Source of the DNA: Plotosus lineatus
Lineage: Eukaryota; Chordata; Actinopteri; Siluriformes; Plotosidae
Direction: 5' to 3'
Assembly (NCBI GenBank): GCA_024760905.1
Contig: CM045735.1
Coordinates: 31,497,249 to 31,561,248 of the forward strand
DNA length: 64,000 bases
The notes under the pieces were generated by a model. That model did no database searches, was not told the DNA's origin, and was given only the letters and a program-made list of their open reading frames with translations. Numbering within the stretch: position 1 is the first letter of the stretch; each line of letters opens with the position of its first letter. The translations under genes were made by a program, and so were the position numbers. Below, piece by piece: positions 54,371-64,000 of this stretch.

Positions 54371-54782
54371 ATTAATTCTATTTGCAAATAGTTTTGTGCA
54401 AACTGATTGCCATATTAGTGCAGAACTATCTTAAGTTTTTGCCGAAATGCGGCAGGGGTGAACTGCTTTTTATATCAAAAAACAAACAAAAAACAAAACA
54501 AAAAAATAATGAAGCAGAGCAATATAATAAGACACAAATAAATAAATATCTAAATGTCTGGCATGAATGAAAACATATCAAGATGAAAGTGGAATACAGT
54601 GTAATGTTGTTTGTGGTAGCTAACTGATTTAATAATAAACAAAATGACACGGCTGCCACTCGGAAAAATCTCAACGAGAGCAGAAAGTGGAAGAAATAGC
54701 CAAAGTAGTGGTTGAAAGTGCTGGAAATAACAGAAGCAGGAGTGGAATCTAATTAAAAATATATGAAAATAAAAAAACAAAA
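54371..54782. other. No recognisable feature
   Basis: AT-rich with A-run patches; nothing recognised. Confidence 0.45.
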
Positions 54783-54925
54783 ACAATGTGGACTCCATTG
54801 AAATCATCAATTTTTCAAACATAACGAAATAAATAAACACTCTGATACAGTGTTCAGGGATAATGCTGGTATGTTCCAACAAAGGAGATATAATATTGAT
54901 ATTTTGTTGTGTTAGTCAATTTTCA
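54783..54925. repeat. Diverged direct repeat, unit 1
   Basis: 'aatgtggactccattgaaat ... gataatgctggtatgttcca ... taatattgatattttgttgt' matches 57685-57830 in the same orientation. Class unknown. Confidence 0.6.
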
Positions 54926-54953
54926 TAATTTAAATAAATAAACATTAATCACA

Positions 54954-54955
<2 letters not shown>

Positions 54956-55016
<61 letters not shown>
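54956..55016. repeat. (TA)n microsatellite
   Basis: About 60 bases of TA. Confidence 0.97.
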
Positions 55017-55019
<3 letters not shown>

Positions 55020-55084
55020 ACTACAAATTACTTAGTCCTATCAGGGTAGCCTAATGGGAATGTATTGTATCGTATTCGACGTGG

Positions 55085-55830
55085 TAAGCGCCCAGGGTGC
55101 CTTAAAAATTGGAGTGAGTGGGCGCTTATTAAAATGATAATTTGCGGAGTGGAACGGTATGTGCTTATTAGCATCAAGGTCGAAAACATGAATAATAACA
55201 AAACAATAAAAGAGTTTTACTGGTATTTGTTTTATTCATTTTTTGGTATCAACCAAACTACTTACATGAAAGCTGAAAATAAAGAGAAAGCAGCATAATT
55301 AAAACAAAAAACACCCTTTAATTTTTCCTCCTGGTGCTGTTCCTTTAAATATTTCCCCCAGATATAAAATCGAGACAACAAATGTCAACTTTAGCACATT
55401 GCACAAACCAATCAACACAAACAAGCACATGGCCAGGAAATTTGTTGAGCAGGAGAATACTCGTTATCATTTTCTGATAGGTCCATATCTGGCTCATCAC
55501 TCCATTCATCCAGAGCATCCCATAGTTTTGCTGTAGCTGTTTCTAATGGTTCATCTTGTTGGACATTTACCAACACAGCAAAATATTGTCCTGTTTTTTA
55601 AAGCACGGCGGAACAATCAAATGTGGTGTTACTGATGAACATTATAGACATTCCCAAGTGGCAGGGGGTCTTGAAATACCGTGTAAACTCACTTTTACAG
55701 GCAGTGAACGCCTCATTTACCGTTACAAAGACTGATCTACGATTTTGCTCCCAGTACACATGGACAGTTATTAGACATGAGACAAAAAACATGGGGGGGG
55801 GGGTTGTTATTGGAGCAAAGCACTTATTAC
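55085..55830. other. Unidentified, possible DNA-transposon remnant
   Basis: Perfect 10-bp inverted repeat TAAGCGCCCA (55085-55094) and TGGGCGCTTA (55119-55128). GCTTATTA/ACTTATTA strings recur at about 55124, 55153 and 55827. Both suggest a decayed DNA element, but no transposase block is convincing. Confidence 0.25.
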
Positions 55831-55985
55831 GTCGAATACAGTATTTGGACTGTGGGTGGAATCCCACACAAGCACAGGGTAGACATGCAAACTCCACAAA
55901 GAAAAATGCGAGGTCGGGACTTAAACCCAGGATGTTTTTGTTGTGAGGCAGGCAGATTAACCACTATGCCACTCTCATCCTTCAT
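55830..55985 (-). repeat. SINE-C head half
   Basis: 'acatgcaaactccacaaaga', reversed B box 'gacttaaacccaggatgttt', 'ttgtgaggcaggcagattaa', reversed A box 'accactatgccact'. Confidence 0.8.
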
Positions 55986-56094
55986 GGAAAAAAAAGTAAT
56001 TGTTGGCTATAATATGAAAATAATAAAATACTTTAGGATGTAATGTGCATCTTTTCTGACTGTCAGATAAAACACAGAGGACAAAAAGAAAACT

Positions 56095-56222
56095 GATAGC
56101 GAAGCACAGGGAGAGCAAACAAACTTCCAAAAATGTCCTCACCAAAAACAGGGCTTGAACCCAGGACCTTCCAGCTATGAGGCAAACTTGCCAACCACTA
56201 TACAGCCATGCTATCAACATCC
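56095..56222 (-). repeat. SINE-C head half
   Basis: 'gagagcaaacaaacttccaa', reversed B box 'gcttgaacccaggacc', 'ctatgaggcaaacttgccaa', 'ccactatacagcc'. Confidence 0.78.
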
Positions 56223-57074
56223 ACAACTAGCTCAGGAATTTGTGACATATATGGCAGAGGCTTAAGACCAAGTGCTCGCTGTTTGAGTAGCTCATGTATT
56301 TTAGAAAATCCTTTTAAATTTTGTTTTTTGCTTATTTGCAACACTATCTATTAAACAGTGGATAAAGATTCAGTATACGATATAAAGATATATGCAACAG
56401 CTAGTATTTACCAAAATATAAACAAAAACAAACTAATAAATAAGTAAACAAATTATAATAATCATCATAAAAAGTGTGTTATTTTCCCCCAGAATACATG
56501 TTAACATCATACCCTATAGTTAAAGTATTTTGCTTTGTTGGTACAGAACTGTGTATGCACATCTATGAATTGTAAACAACAATACTATGTTTATTAAATT
56601 TTTTCATTGGGAAACCATGGCTTTTATCCAAAGATGAACATCACTCCATATTCCATCAGTCTATCCTAATTTATTTCAGAAATGAGATTTTAAGAATAAA
56701 GTCTAATTATATTAAGAAACCCTCTCGATACAAAACCACGTTAGATTAACTTAGTGTTTGTACGTATACTGTATAGGTATATCTACATCTCTGGAAGACC
56801 ACTTTGTGACATTGTATATTGATAAAAGTCATACAAAAAAATAATCTAACACTGTATGGTTTCAATCTAAATATTCCCCTGATTGAAGGTAAAAAAAAAT
56901 ACAAAAATCTAAACGTGTGCATTTGAGAATCATTGTTCTGTATGCAGCACAGAATTTTGTGATTTGTTTTTTTTTACCTTGAAAAAAAACCCTCACATAT
57001 TTGTTTAATATGCATTAAAACAGCCTGACAGCCCCTGGAACCCACAGATAAAGTGGACATATCATTGAGTGTTA
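56223..57074. other. AT-rich, no recognisable feature
   Basis: No ORF or family recognised. Confidence 0.5.
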
Positions 57075-57077
57075 TGA

Positions 57078-57146
<69 letters not shown>

Positions 57147-57172
57147 GAGAGAGAGAGAGAGAGAGAGAGAAT
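57075..57172. repeat. (CA)n then (GA)n
   Basis: About 62 bases of CA, then GA. Confidence 0.96.
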
Positions 57173-57518
57173 GTGCGTGTAAGCATGTGATATCTCTGAA
57201 TGGTATGATAAGAGACAGCAGTGAGACGACAGTATGCAACAGCTTGAGAAATGGAGGGGGGAAGAAAGGAGTCCCTCTCTCTCACTCTCGCTCTCTCTCT
57301 CTCCTGGGGGAATGGTGGAGTAGCACAATGCAAACATGTCGGAGTGAATGGTCGAATGGGAAGAGGACAGCTGTTTGAGATGACAGCGATGGCTGTTCAT
57401 ACCCGCCTCCCCACTGTCCTATTAACACACACGCACACACACATGCACAGATACTACATGAGAATGGAAACAGTTTTATGTGCACACAATCACATGCAAG
57501 GTCATCGAAATGCACTCA

Positions 57519-57521
<3 letters not shown>

Positions 57522-57552
<31 letters not shown>
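57522..57552. repeat. (CA)n microsatellite
   Basis: About 30 bases of CA. Confidence 0.95.
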
Positions 57553-57554
<2 letters not shown>

Positions 57555-57684
57555 GATTAGAATACAATTAGATTTCATCTTTCATTGTTTTTTAATGTGA
57601 TTACAAATAAAACCAATACAGGTTTGTTTTATAATGCAAAACATGTATGATTATGCTCAAGTTCTTTTTATGGTCAGGTGAAAA

Positions 57685-57830
57685 AATAAATGGATCCCAT
57701 TGGAAATTGTCAATTTTCATAAATTATTAAAAAAAAACCCCAAACACTTTAGCATACCATGCTCACAGACAATGTTGGTATACTCCAACAAATTAGACTT
57801 AATATTGATATTTTATTGTGCTAGTTCGTT
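57685..57830. repeat. Diverged direct repeat, unit 2
   Basis: Matches 54783-54925: 'aatggatcccattggaaatt ... acaatgttggtatactccaa ... taatattgatattttattgt'. Confidence 0.6.
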
Positions 57831-57932
57831 CATTCATTCAGTTTCTAAGCTGGTTAATCCTAATTAGGGTTGCGGGGAGGTTGGTGCCCACTTTAGCCGA
57901 CTCTAGGTGAAGGCAGGGTACAACCTGAACAA
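57828..57932 (-). repeat. SINE-B/C tail fragment
   Basis: ATTCATTCAGTTTCTAAGC, 'aatcctaattagggttgcgg', 'ggcagggtacaacctgaac', then truncated. Confidence 0.8.
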
Positions 57933-57954
57933 AATAATAAAATGCTTTGAGACA

Positions 57955-58355
57955 TAATGTGGTTGAGTAATTAGCATGTCTGCCTCACAGCATGGGTTCC
58001 AGAGTTGTTCTTGGGCATTTCCCTCTAGAGTTTGCATGTCCTCCCTGTGCTCAACTCTGGTTTCGTCCTACAGTCCAAAGACAATCATATTAGGCTACCC
58101 TATAGGACTAAGCTGTTTGTTAAATGAGTGAATGATCGAGTGAATGGCTGGTCACAATTTTTCTTGGGGAGACTGTGTCTCCTATACTGTATATTTCCAA
58201 TTGCCCCAGGTTTGTGGGTGTGAGTGTGTGTTGGGTTTGTGATGAATTGGCAACTGTTCATGGTGCACCACACATTCTACTATTGTTGGCTGAGAGATGC
58301 TCCAGCCTCTTTGTGACCAGTAGTAATTTAGCAAATGAGTGAGTGAGTAGGATAT
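57955..58355 (+). repeat. SINE-C, diverged
   Basis: 'gtaattagcatgtctgcctc', degraded B box, 'ctctggtttcgtcctacagt', then at 58195 a second body part 'attgccccaggtttgtgggt' and a tail 'agtaatttagcaaatgagtg'. Confidence 0.7.
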
Positions 58356-58494
58356 GATGTTACTGAAAAACACCATTGATAACATTATTATCACTGACTA
58401 CGTTTCAAAAACAGCATGGCCCATGTTTTAGTCCTTTGATATCAAATTCATTTTATATTCAACTTTGCAGAGTCTGAGGGATTGTGAGGGTTAT

Positions 58495-58856
58495 TGTTAT
58501 GGTCTGTGCCGGCTGATGGCATTAATTCTCTTCTCTAGTCATTGCAGGCATTGGCAAGGGGCGTGGCGGTTGCCGGCAGGCGAGTTCCAGCAGAGCGCAC
58601 CTGGTCCCAATCTGCAAATAGCAAGCAGCCAGCTATAAATGGGAGCAGCGCGCTTCCCTCCATGGTCAGAAGATTGTTTTCCCTGTGATTCTGCTCCTCG
58701 ACTTTCTCTTTGACCCCTGGTTCTTGCTTCGTGCTCGACCAGTTCCATTGACTTAGTATTCCTGTGATTTACAGTTCCTAGTGCTTAATAAATTGTTTGA
58801 ACCTTCTTTTAGTCTCCTGCATCTCTGGGTCCAATGCATATACCCCAGGTTTAACA
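58495..58856 (+). repeat. 5' LTR of the chromovirus
   Basis: Contains TATAAAT at 58634-58640 and AATAAA at 58787-58792, so the U3-R-U5 order is plausible. It differs from the 3' LTR at about twenty positions by my count, many of them C/T or G/A at CpG. Confidence 0.95.
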
Positions 58857-58868
58857 GAAACCTGAAAC

Positions 58869-59736
58869 ATGGACCCAGCGGAGACCGCGCAGCTTTGACA
58901 GGCACTATCCGACCAGGGCGCCTTGCTGGGACGACACGATACCACCTTGCATCAGATGATGGACAATGTCCAGCACATCACCACCAGCTTGGAGCAGCTT
59001 GGCGGAAGGATGGACACTGTCACCCTTCAATTTCCGCTGCGGCAGCCACGCCAGCACCGGCTACACTCCCCGCGCACCAAGAACCACTCATCCCCATGCC
59101 AGCATGGTATTCAGGCGCGATCGGCTCCTACGCACAATTCCTGCACCAGTGTTCGCTCGTCTTCAGCCAGCAGCCATTCACATACTCCACTGATCAAGCA
59201 AAAACCGCCTTCATCATGAGCCTACTCACGGAGCAAGCCCCGTCCTGGGTGCTAGCGGTCGCCACCCATATCCTGGAAGTATGTTCCCAGTTAGATCAGT
59301 TCATGCTAGAAATGAAGGTTTTTAATTGCCCGGCGAAAGGGGAGGAGGCGAGCTCCCAGCTCCTACGAATTCGGCAAGGCTCACAGTCGGTGGCGGAGTA
59401 CGCCATCCAATTCCGGATTCTCACCATCAAAAGTGGCTGGAACGACCCCGCGCTTCGGGGGGCTTTCCTGCAGGGGCTCAATGAACGGCTGAAAGACAAG
59501 CTTGTGGCCCAAGACGAGATGACTACTCTTGAGGAGTTAATCGCCTTGTCTACCAAACTGGACAACCAGCTGAGAGAGAGGGATAGATCCCGGAAGGGGG
59601 CACCACCTCAAACTCACTCGCCATTTCCCCCTCTGAGGGAGCATGACGGTCAAGAACCCTTGCAGGTGAACCGCTCCAGACTGATGGCTGAAGGGAGGCA
59701 CCGGTCGCTGGCCAATGGTCTCTGCATCTACTGCAC
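58869..59736 (+). pseudogene. Chromovirus gag pseudogene
   Basis: Starts MDPAETAQL at 58869, 12 bases after the LTR, but has TGA as codon 10 and a frameshift near 59030. The capsid part is well preserved: EPLIPMPAWYSGAIGSYAQF, then FIMSLLTEQAPSWVLAVATH, GSQSVAEYAIQFRILTIKSG and ALRGAFLQGLNERLKDKLVA. The first half of the CCHC knuckle (LCIYC) survives; the deletion junction follows near 59737. An open frame runs 58781-59785, but its first part is not gag. Confidence 0.92.
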
Positions 59737-61650
59737 CAAGAAGGTGTCCGTTCCAGTGGTCCCCAAGTGCCCAGGTGGCGTTTGACAGGCTGAAGGCTAA
59801 ATTCGTCCACGCACCCGTACTGATCCACTCAGACCCCTGGAAGTCGACGCCTTGGACTCAGGGGTGGGGGCGGTCCTCTCCCAATGGTCTCCCACAGACT
59901 AGAAGCTACAACCATAAGCCTTCTTTTCCAGTCGCTTTTCCCCGGCGGAACACAATTATGATGTTGGGAATCGCGAGCTGCTGGCGGTGGTCTTGGCACT
60001 CCAGGAGTGGAGGCACTGGCTGGAAGGGGCAGCCCACCCCTTCGTGGTCTGGACCAACCATAAAAACCTATCCTACCTCCGCACAGCCAAGAGATTGAAC
60101 TCCCATCAGGCACGATGGTGACTCTACTTGGGGAGGTTCAACTTCACACTGACATACCAACTCGGCTCCCTTAATACAAAGCCAGATGCTCTCTCCAGGC
60201 AGTTCTCCTCGGGTGAAGATACTACCATGGACCCCATCCTGCCCTCCTCCTGTATACTCGGAGCAGTCCAATGGGAGGTAGAACGGCTAGTTCTGGATGC
60301 CCATCAGGGAGTACCGGAGCCCGTCGGGTGCCCCCAAGGTCGACTATGTGTTCCCCCGCCACCAGAACCCCAGCACTCCAGTGGGCTCACTCCTCAAAAT
60401 TAGCCTGCAACCCCGGAGCCCACGGAACTCTCTTCCTGCTCCGACAATGCTTCTGGTGGCCAACGATGGCAGCTGACACCAGGGAGTTTGTGGGAGCTTG
60501 TGCCACCTGTAGCTGGAGCAAGTCCTCCCATCGTGCACCCACGGGTCTCCTCCAACCCTTACCCGTTCCCCATCTCCCCTGGTTGCACATTGCGGTGGAT
60601 TTTGTCACAGGTTTACCCCCATCTGAGGGCAACACTATTATCCTGGCAGTAGTGGACCGGTTCTCCAAGGCGGTTCATTTCGTCGCCCTACCCAAACTCC
60701 CCCCGGCAATGGAAAAAGCTGGTCTCCTAGTCCAACATGGCTTTCGCCTCAATGGCATCCCCCTGGATGTTGTTTCAGACCGGGGCCCCCAGTTTGCATT
60801 CAGAGTTTGAAAGGCATTCTGTGAACACCTTGGGAGTCTCCTGCAGCTTGACCTCTGGCTACCATCCTCAGTCGAACGGGCAGGTGGAATGTGCGAATCA
60901 AAGTCTAGGATCCTCCCTATGCTGCGTTGTCTCCCAACTCCCAGCCTCCTGGGCCATACATCTCCCATGGGTCGAATACGCACACAATTCTCTGATCTGC
61001 ACCGCCACCGGGATGTCCCCCTTCATGGTGATTAATGGGTTCCAGCCCCTCCTGTTTCCCAGCCAGAAGGCGAAGTGGCTGTCCCAGCAGTCCAGGCACA
61101 GTTTCACAGAGCATGCCGGGTCTAGAAAGAAGCACGAACTGCCTTGGAACGAACAGTGGCCTGAAACCGGACGATTGCCGATCGTCACCGAACCCTGGCA
61201 CCTCCCTACACAGTCGTGCAACAAGTGTTGCTCTCCTCCCAGGACCAGCCTCTGCAAGTCAATTCCAAAAAACTGTCTCCCAGATACATTGGGCCCCATG
61301 TAATAGAGAAAATTATAAACCCCGGCACCATCTGACTGAGACTCCCACCCTCACTCAAGGTACACCCAGTATTTCATGTTTCCCTAATTAAGCCCGTGGT
61401 TGAAAGTCCCCCCCACCGACCCCCCACCCTCTCCTCCCCGACTGATTGATGGACATCCTGCATACACAGTCAACCGTATCCTTGATGTACGCAGGCGAGG
61501 TTGAGGATTTCAGTACTTAGTGGACTGGGCGGGGTGTGGTCCCAAGAGGCATTCATGAATTCTCCACTCCCTAATCTTGGACCCGGACTTATTAGACGAA
61601 TTCTATCGACAGTTCCTGGACAAGCCTGGTCGGGCGCCAGGTGGCACCCC
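59737..61650 (+). pseudogene. Chromovirus pol remnant: RNase H, integrase, chromodomain
   Basis: PFQWSPSAQVAFDRLKAKFV opens the RNase H end of RT (59745). [36 protein letters not shown] and TNHKNLSYL follow; the usual TDHKNL Asp is Asn. Integrase (about 60380-61290): CATC of the zinc knuckle, AVDFVTGLP (first Asp), VVSDRGPQF (second Asp) and HPQSNGQVECANQSL (Glu), so the DDE triad is readable, with a TGA at 60808 between the second Asp and Glu. [15 protein letters not shown] block and a chromodomain ([34 protein letters not shown]; 61450-61620) follow. Multiple stops and frameshifts. Confidence 0.92.
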
Positions 61651-61652
61651 TT

Positions 61653-61662
61653 AAGGGGGGGG
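61653..61662 (+). promoter_or_regulatory. Polypurine tract
   Basis: AAGGGGGGGG three bases before the 3' LTR; expected plus-strand priming site of an LTR retrotransposon. Confidence 0.8.
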
Positions 61663-61665
61663 TAC

Positions 61666-62027
61666 TGTTATGGTCTGTGCCGGCTGACGGCATTAATTCT
61701 CTTCTCTAGTCATTGCAGGCACTGGCGAGGGGCATGGCGGTTGCCGGCAGGCGAGTTCCAGCAGATCGCACCTGGTCCCAATCTGTAATCAGCAAGAAGC
61801 CAGCTATAAATGGGAGCGGCGTGCTTCCCTCCGCTGTCAGAAGATTGTTTTCCCTGTGATTCTGCTCGTCAACTTTCTCTTTGACCCCTGGTTCTTGCTT
61901 CATGCTCGACCAGTTCCATTGACTTAGTATTCCTGTGATTTACAGTGCCTAGTGCTTAATAAATCGTTTGAACCTTCTTTTGGTCTCCTGCATCTTTGGG
62001 TCCAACACATACACCCCAGGTTTAACA
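61666..62027 (+). repeat. 3' LTR of the chromovirus
   Basis: Same length and ends as the 5' LTR; TATAAAT at about 61805 and AATAAA at about 61958. Confidence 0.95.
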
Positions 62028-62231
62028 GTTATAACATTCAGACATTCATCAATCGCAAATATGTTTGCCTCCAAGTACTATATGAATATGAAAATTGAAT
62101 TAAAATTATATCAATCAATCAAACAAACAAAATGCATGATTACGAATGAAATGAGGTGTGATGTAAATAGACTTTAAATGTTCACAAAGCATATAAATTA
62201 TTTTTCCCTTTCCACTGAGAATAAAATAAAG

Positions 62232-62458
62232 CAGGGGCTCCCAACCAGGGGTGCTCACACCCCCAGGGGGTGCGCGACATCACTCCAGGGGGTGCGAGAA
62301 GTAGGGCTGTAACTTTTGAAATAATTTTTTTTTTTTTTCATAAAATTTAGTATGATATTTATCCTTTATCCTTGAACAAAGTATAAAATGTAGGGGGTGC
62401 AAGGTTACAGCAAAATCTTTTTAGGGGTGCAGGAGTAAAAAAAGGTTGGGAACCACTG
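62232..62458. mobile_element. hAT-type MITE
   Basis: Ends CAGGGGCTCCCAACC and (reversed) CAGTGGTTCCCAACC, with 'aggggtgc' and 'gggggtgc' repeats inside. 227 bp, no ORF. The flanking 8 bases are not identical, so no TSD is claimed. Confidence 0.8.
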
Positions 62459-62494
62459 AAAGCATTACAAAACAAACATACAAACAAACTTTAA

Positions 62495-62496
<2 letters not shown>

Positions 62497-62590
<94 letters not shown>
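62497..62590. repeat. (GACA)n then (GATA)n
   Basis: About 7 GACA units followed by about 16 GATA units. Confidence 0.97.
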
Positions 62591-62591
<1 letters not shown>

Positions 62592-62695
62592 GGCAATAAC
62601 AATTGTCAGAGTTCACATTTATAGCATGCATGATTGTGGTGAATATGCTTGTAGAAGCTATAACAGCAACAGTGTAATTATACATCTATGTGTGT

Positions 62696-63018
62696 AAGGT
62701 AGTGGTGGCCTGGTGGTCAGGTGCTGGCTCACTGATCCCAAGGTTGGGGGTTCAAGCCCCACTCTCAATTGGTTGTCACCTGCCAGTACCGCTAACTGGG
62801 TTATCAAAGGCCGGCCATGTCTTTCACTGTCTGTGGTGAGAGGCTGTAAAAGAACCATTCGTCAAAAGTAGGCTCCATAGCCTTCAGTGTATTTCTGCCC
62901 TGTGATGGCCTGACAAGCTGTCCAGGGTGCTCTACTGTCACCCAGAGTTGGCTGAGATGAGTACTAGCCTCCCTGTGACCCTAATTAGGATTAAGTGGTT
63001 CAGAAAATGAATGAAGTC
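62696..63018 (+). repeat. SINE-B, full length
   Basis: Head 'aggtagtggtggcctggtgg' (A box), B box 'gggttcaagcccc', body 'ccgctaactgggttatcaaa', 'gatggcctgacaagctgtcc', tail 'gaccctaattaggattaagt' and AATGAATGAAG. Confidence 0.92.
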
Positions 63019-63265
63019 TATGTGAGGACATGATGCTTTTGTCTTTAAAAAGGAACTAATCATCTAATGACTATGAGGCTAAGCGTCTAAGGTGAATGCG
63101 TTCAGTGAAACTTCTGCTCACAAACACATTCACTGCCATTCTCAGACTCTGCAAATGAGCTTTAACAAAAAGCACCTACCATCCAACTAATCAGGAAAAA
63201 TGTCAATTTTTAGCTCCCTTCACTTCATAAAATACTGAACCTGAGGATCAAGCAGGATACATATA

Positions 63266-63403
63266 CAGTGGCTTGCAAACGTATTCAACCCTTATAATGA
63301 CATTACAGATTATAAAACATATACTGTAGATATAATTATGTCATGCAGTTATGTTGAAAACTATTTGTACCCTGATACTTTTAAAGGCAAATATATTATT
63401 TGT
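63266..63403 (+). mobile_element. Tc1-like terminal fragment
   Basis: TACAGTGGCTTGCAAACGTA followed by TTCAACCCTT is a Tc1-type terminal repeat. It is interrupted by a SINE at 63404; no transposase is seen. Confidence 0.6.
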
Positions 63404-63577
63404 TGACTTTTGACAAGAGTAGGCTACAAAGCCGTCAGCGTGTTTCCGCCCTGCGATGGCCTGGCGAGCTGTCCAAGGTGTACTCTGCCCTCGCCCAGAG
63501 TTGGCTGGGATGGGCGGCAGCCTCCACGCAACCCTAATTAGGATTAAACGGTTAAAGAAAATGAAATGAAATGAAAT
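63404..63577 (+). repeat. SINE-B, 5'-truncated
   Basis: Body 'aggctacaaagccgtcagcg', 'gatggcctggcgagctgtcc', tail 'aaccctaattaggattaaac', then GAAAT units. Flanked by diverged ATATTATTTGTTGA-like repeats (about 63390 and 63576), the likely TSD. Confidence 0.85.
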
Positions 63578-63820
63578 ATTATTTGTCGAGAAAAAAAGAG
63601 AGAGCGATTTAAAAGATGACACAAATGTGACAGATGCCTGACAGTAATGAAGCATAATTGGAACTACCGCTGAGTCTTTAAAGTATGACTGTCTATATGG
63701 ATATAAAAAGTTCTGTTTGTAAGTCACTCTCATTGTTGGAAAAACGAGGACAACAAGGCAATGTAGCATTCTGTTAATAAAGAAGCAGAGTCATTGAAAT
63801 GCACAGGGTAGAAAATGGGT

Positions 63821-63925
<105 letters not shown>

Positions 63926-64000
63926 ATGTTTGAATGTACTGTTGAGTATTGTTGGATGCATCATAAAAGGTTCATCACTGCACTCAGACTCTTACTGGAA

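Larger units (their letters stand above)
58495..62027 (+). mobile_element. Ty3/Gypsy chromovirus (sushi-like), LTR to LTR, internally deleted
   Basis: Two 362-bp LTRs (58495-58856, 61666-62027), both TGTTATGG...TTTAACA, flanked by a perfect 5-bp TSD GTTAT (58490-58494, 62028-62032). Interior: gag, remnants of RNase H, integrase and a chromodomain, then a polypurine tract. Protease and most of RT are deleted, making it 3.5 kb. Gag similarity to the PEG10/RTL1 relatives and the chromodomain place it with sushi-type fish chromoviruses. Confidence 0.96.

Noticed and set aside
58781..59785. Single intact 334-aa gag protein
   Set aside because: The first part of this frame lies in the LTR and leader; true gag starts at 58869 in another frame with a stop and a frameshift.
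62497..62590. CRISPR-like regular repeats
   Set aside because: Tetranucleotide microsatellite without spacers; eukaryotic context.

Overview
The window looks like intergenic or intronic DNA from a ray-finned fish, probably a percomorph teleost (inference). The support is: no operons or dense coding, many CA/CT/TA microsatellites, tRNA-headed SINEs, an RTE-type LINE family, Tc1/mariner, Tigger/pogo, PIF-Harbinger and hAT relics, and a chromodomain Ty3/Gypsy element of the sushi type known from fish. I see no convincing host exon and no stand-alone RNA gene. The species cannot be fixed from the sequence alone.

Layout. 1-4.6 kb: a SINE tail, a hAT BED-finger exon, two copies of one LINE RT fragment beside TA runs, an inverted LINE 5' end forming a 40-bp hairpin, a Harbinger transposase fragment, and RTE copy A. 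4.6-12 kb: SINE relics, one non-autonomous DNA element and microsatellites. 12.1-18.6 kb: a nest in which a SINE is split by a Tc1-like element that is itself split by a SINE, RTE copy B and a Tigger element. 18.7-19.7 kb: a second Tc1 relic. 21.6-26.9 kb: a hAT relic split by a MITE and RTE copy D. 27-36 kb: SINEs, microsatellites, possible unique DNA, and a SINE split by a 704-bp Harbinger element. 36.5-39.6 kb: RTE copy E. 39.8-46.3 kb: LINE 3' end, SINEs, a long-TIR mariner, another mariner relic and a Tigger end. 46.4-51.2 kb: RTE copies F and G. 51.4-58.4 kb: SINEs, microsatellites and little else. 58.5-62.0 kb: a chromovirus flanked by two 362-bp LTRs and a perfect 5-bp duplication. 62-64 kb: MITE, SINEs and a Tc1 end.

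How the parts relate. One RTE family (six copies, A, B, D, E, F, G) is the main coding component; every copy is broken. SINE-A has a tRNA-Glu-like head and a tail made of an RTE 5'-UTR piece joined to the last codons and 3' UTR of the same RTE family, so this LINE probably moved it. SINE-B has the same head on a different tail (around AATTAGG), and SINE-C has a second head on that tail. The only complete small ORF of note is a 149-aa Tigger protein that keeps the DNA-binding domain and lacks the catalytic domain. SINE edges are good to about 10-20 bases except where a target-site duplication (TSD) is given.
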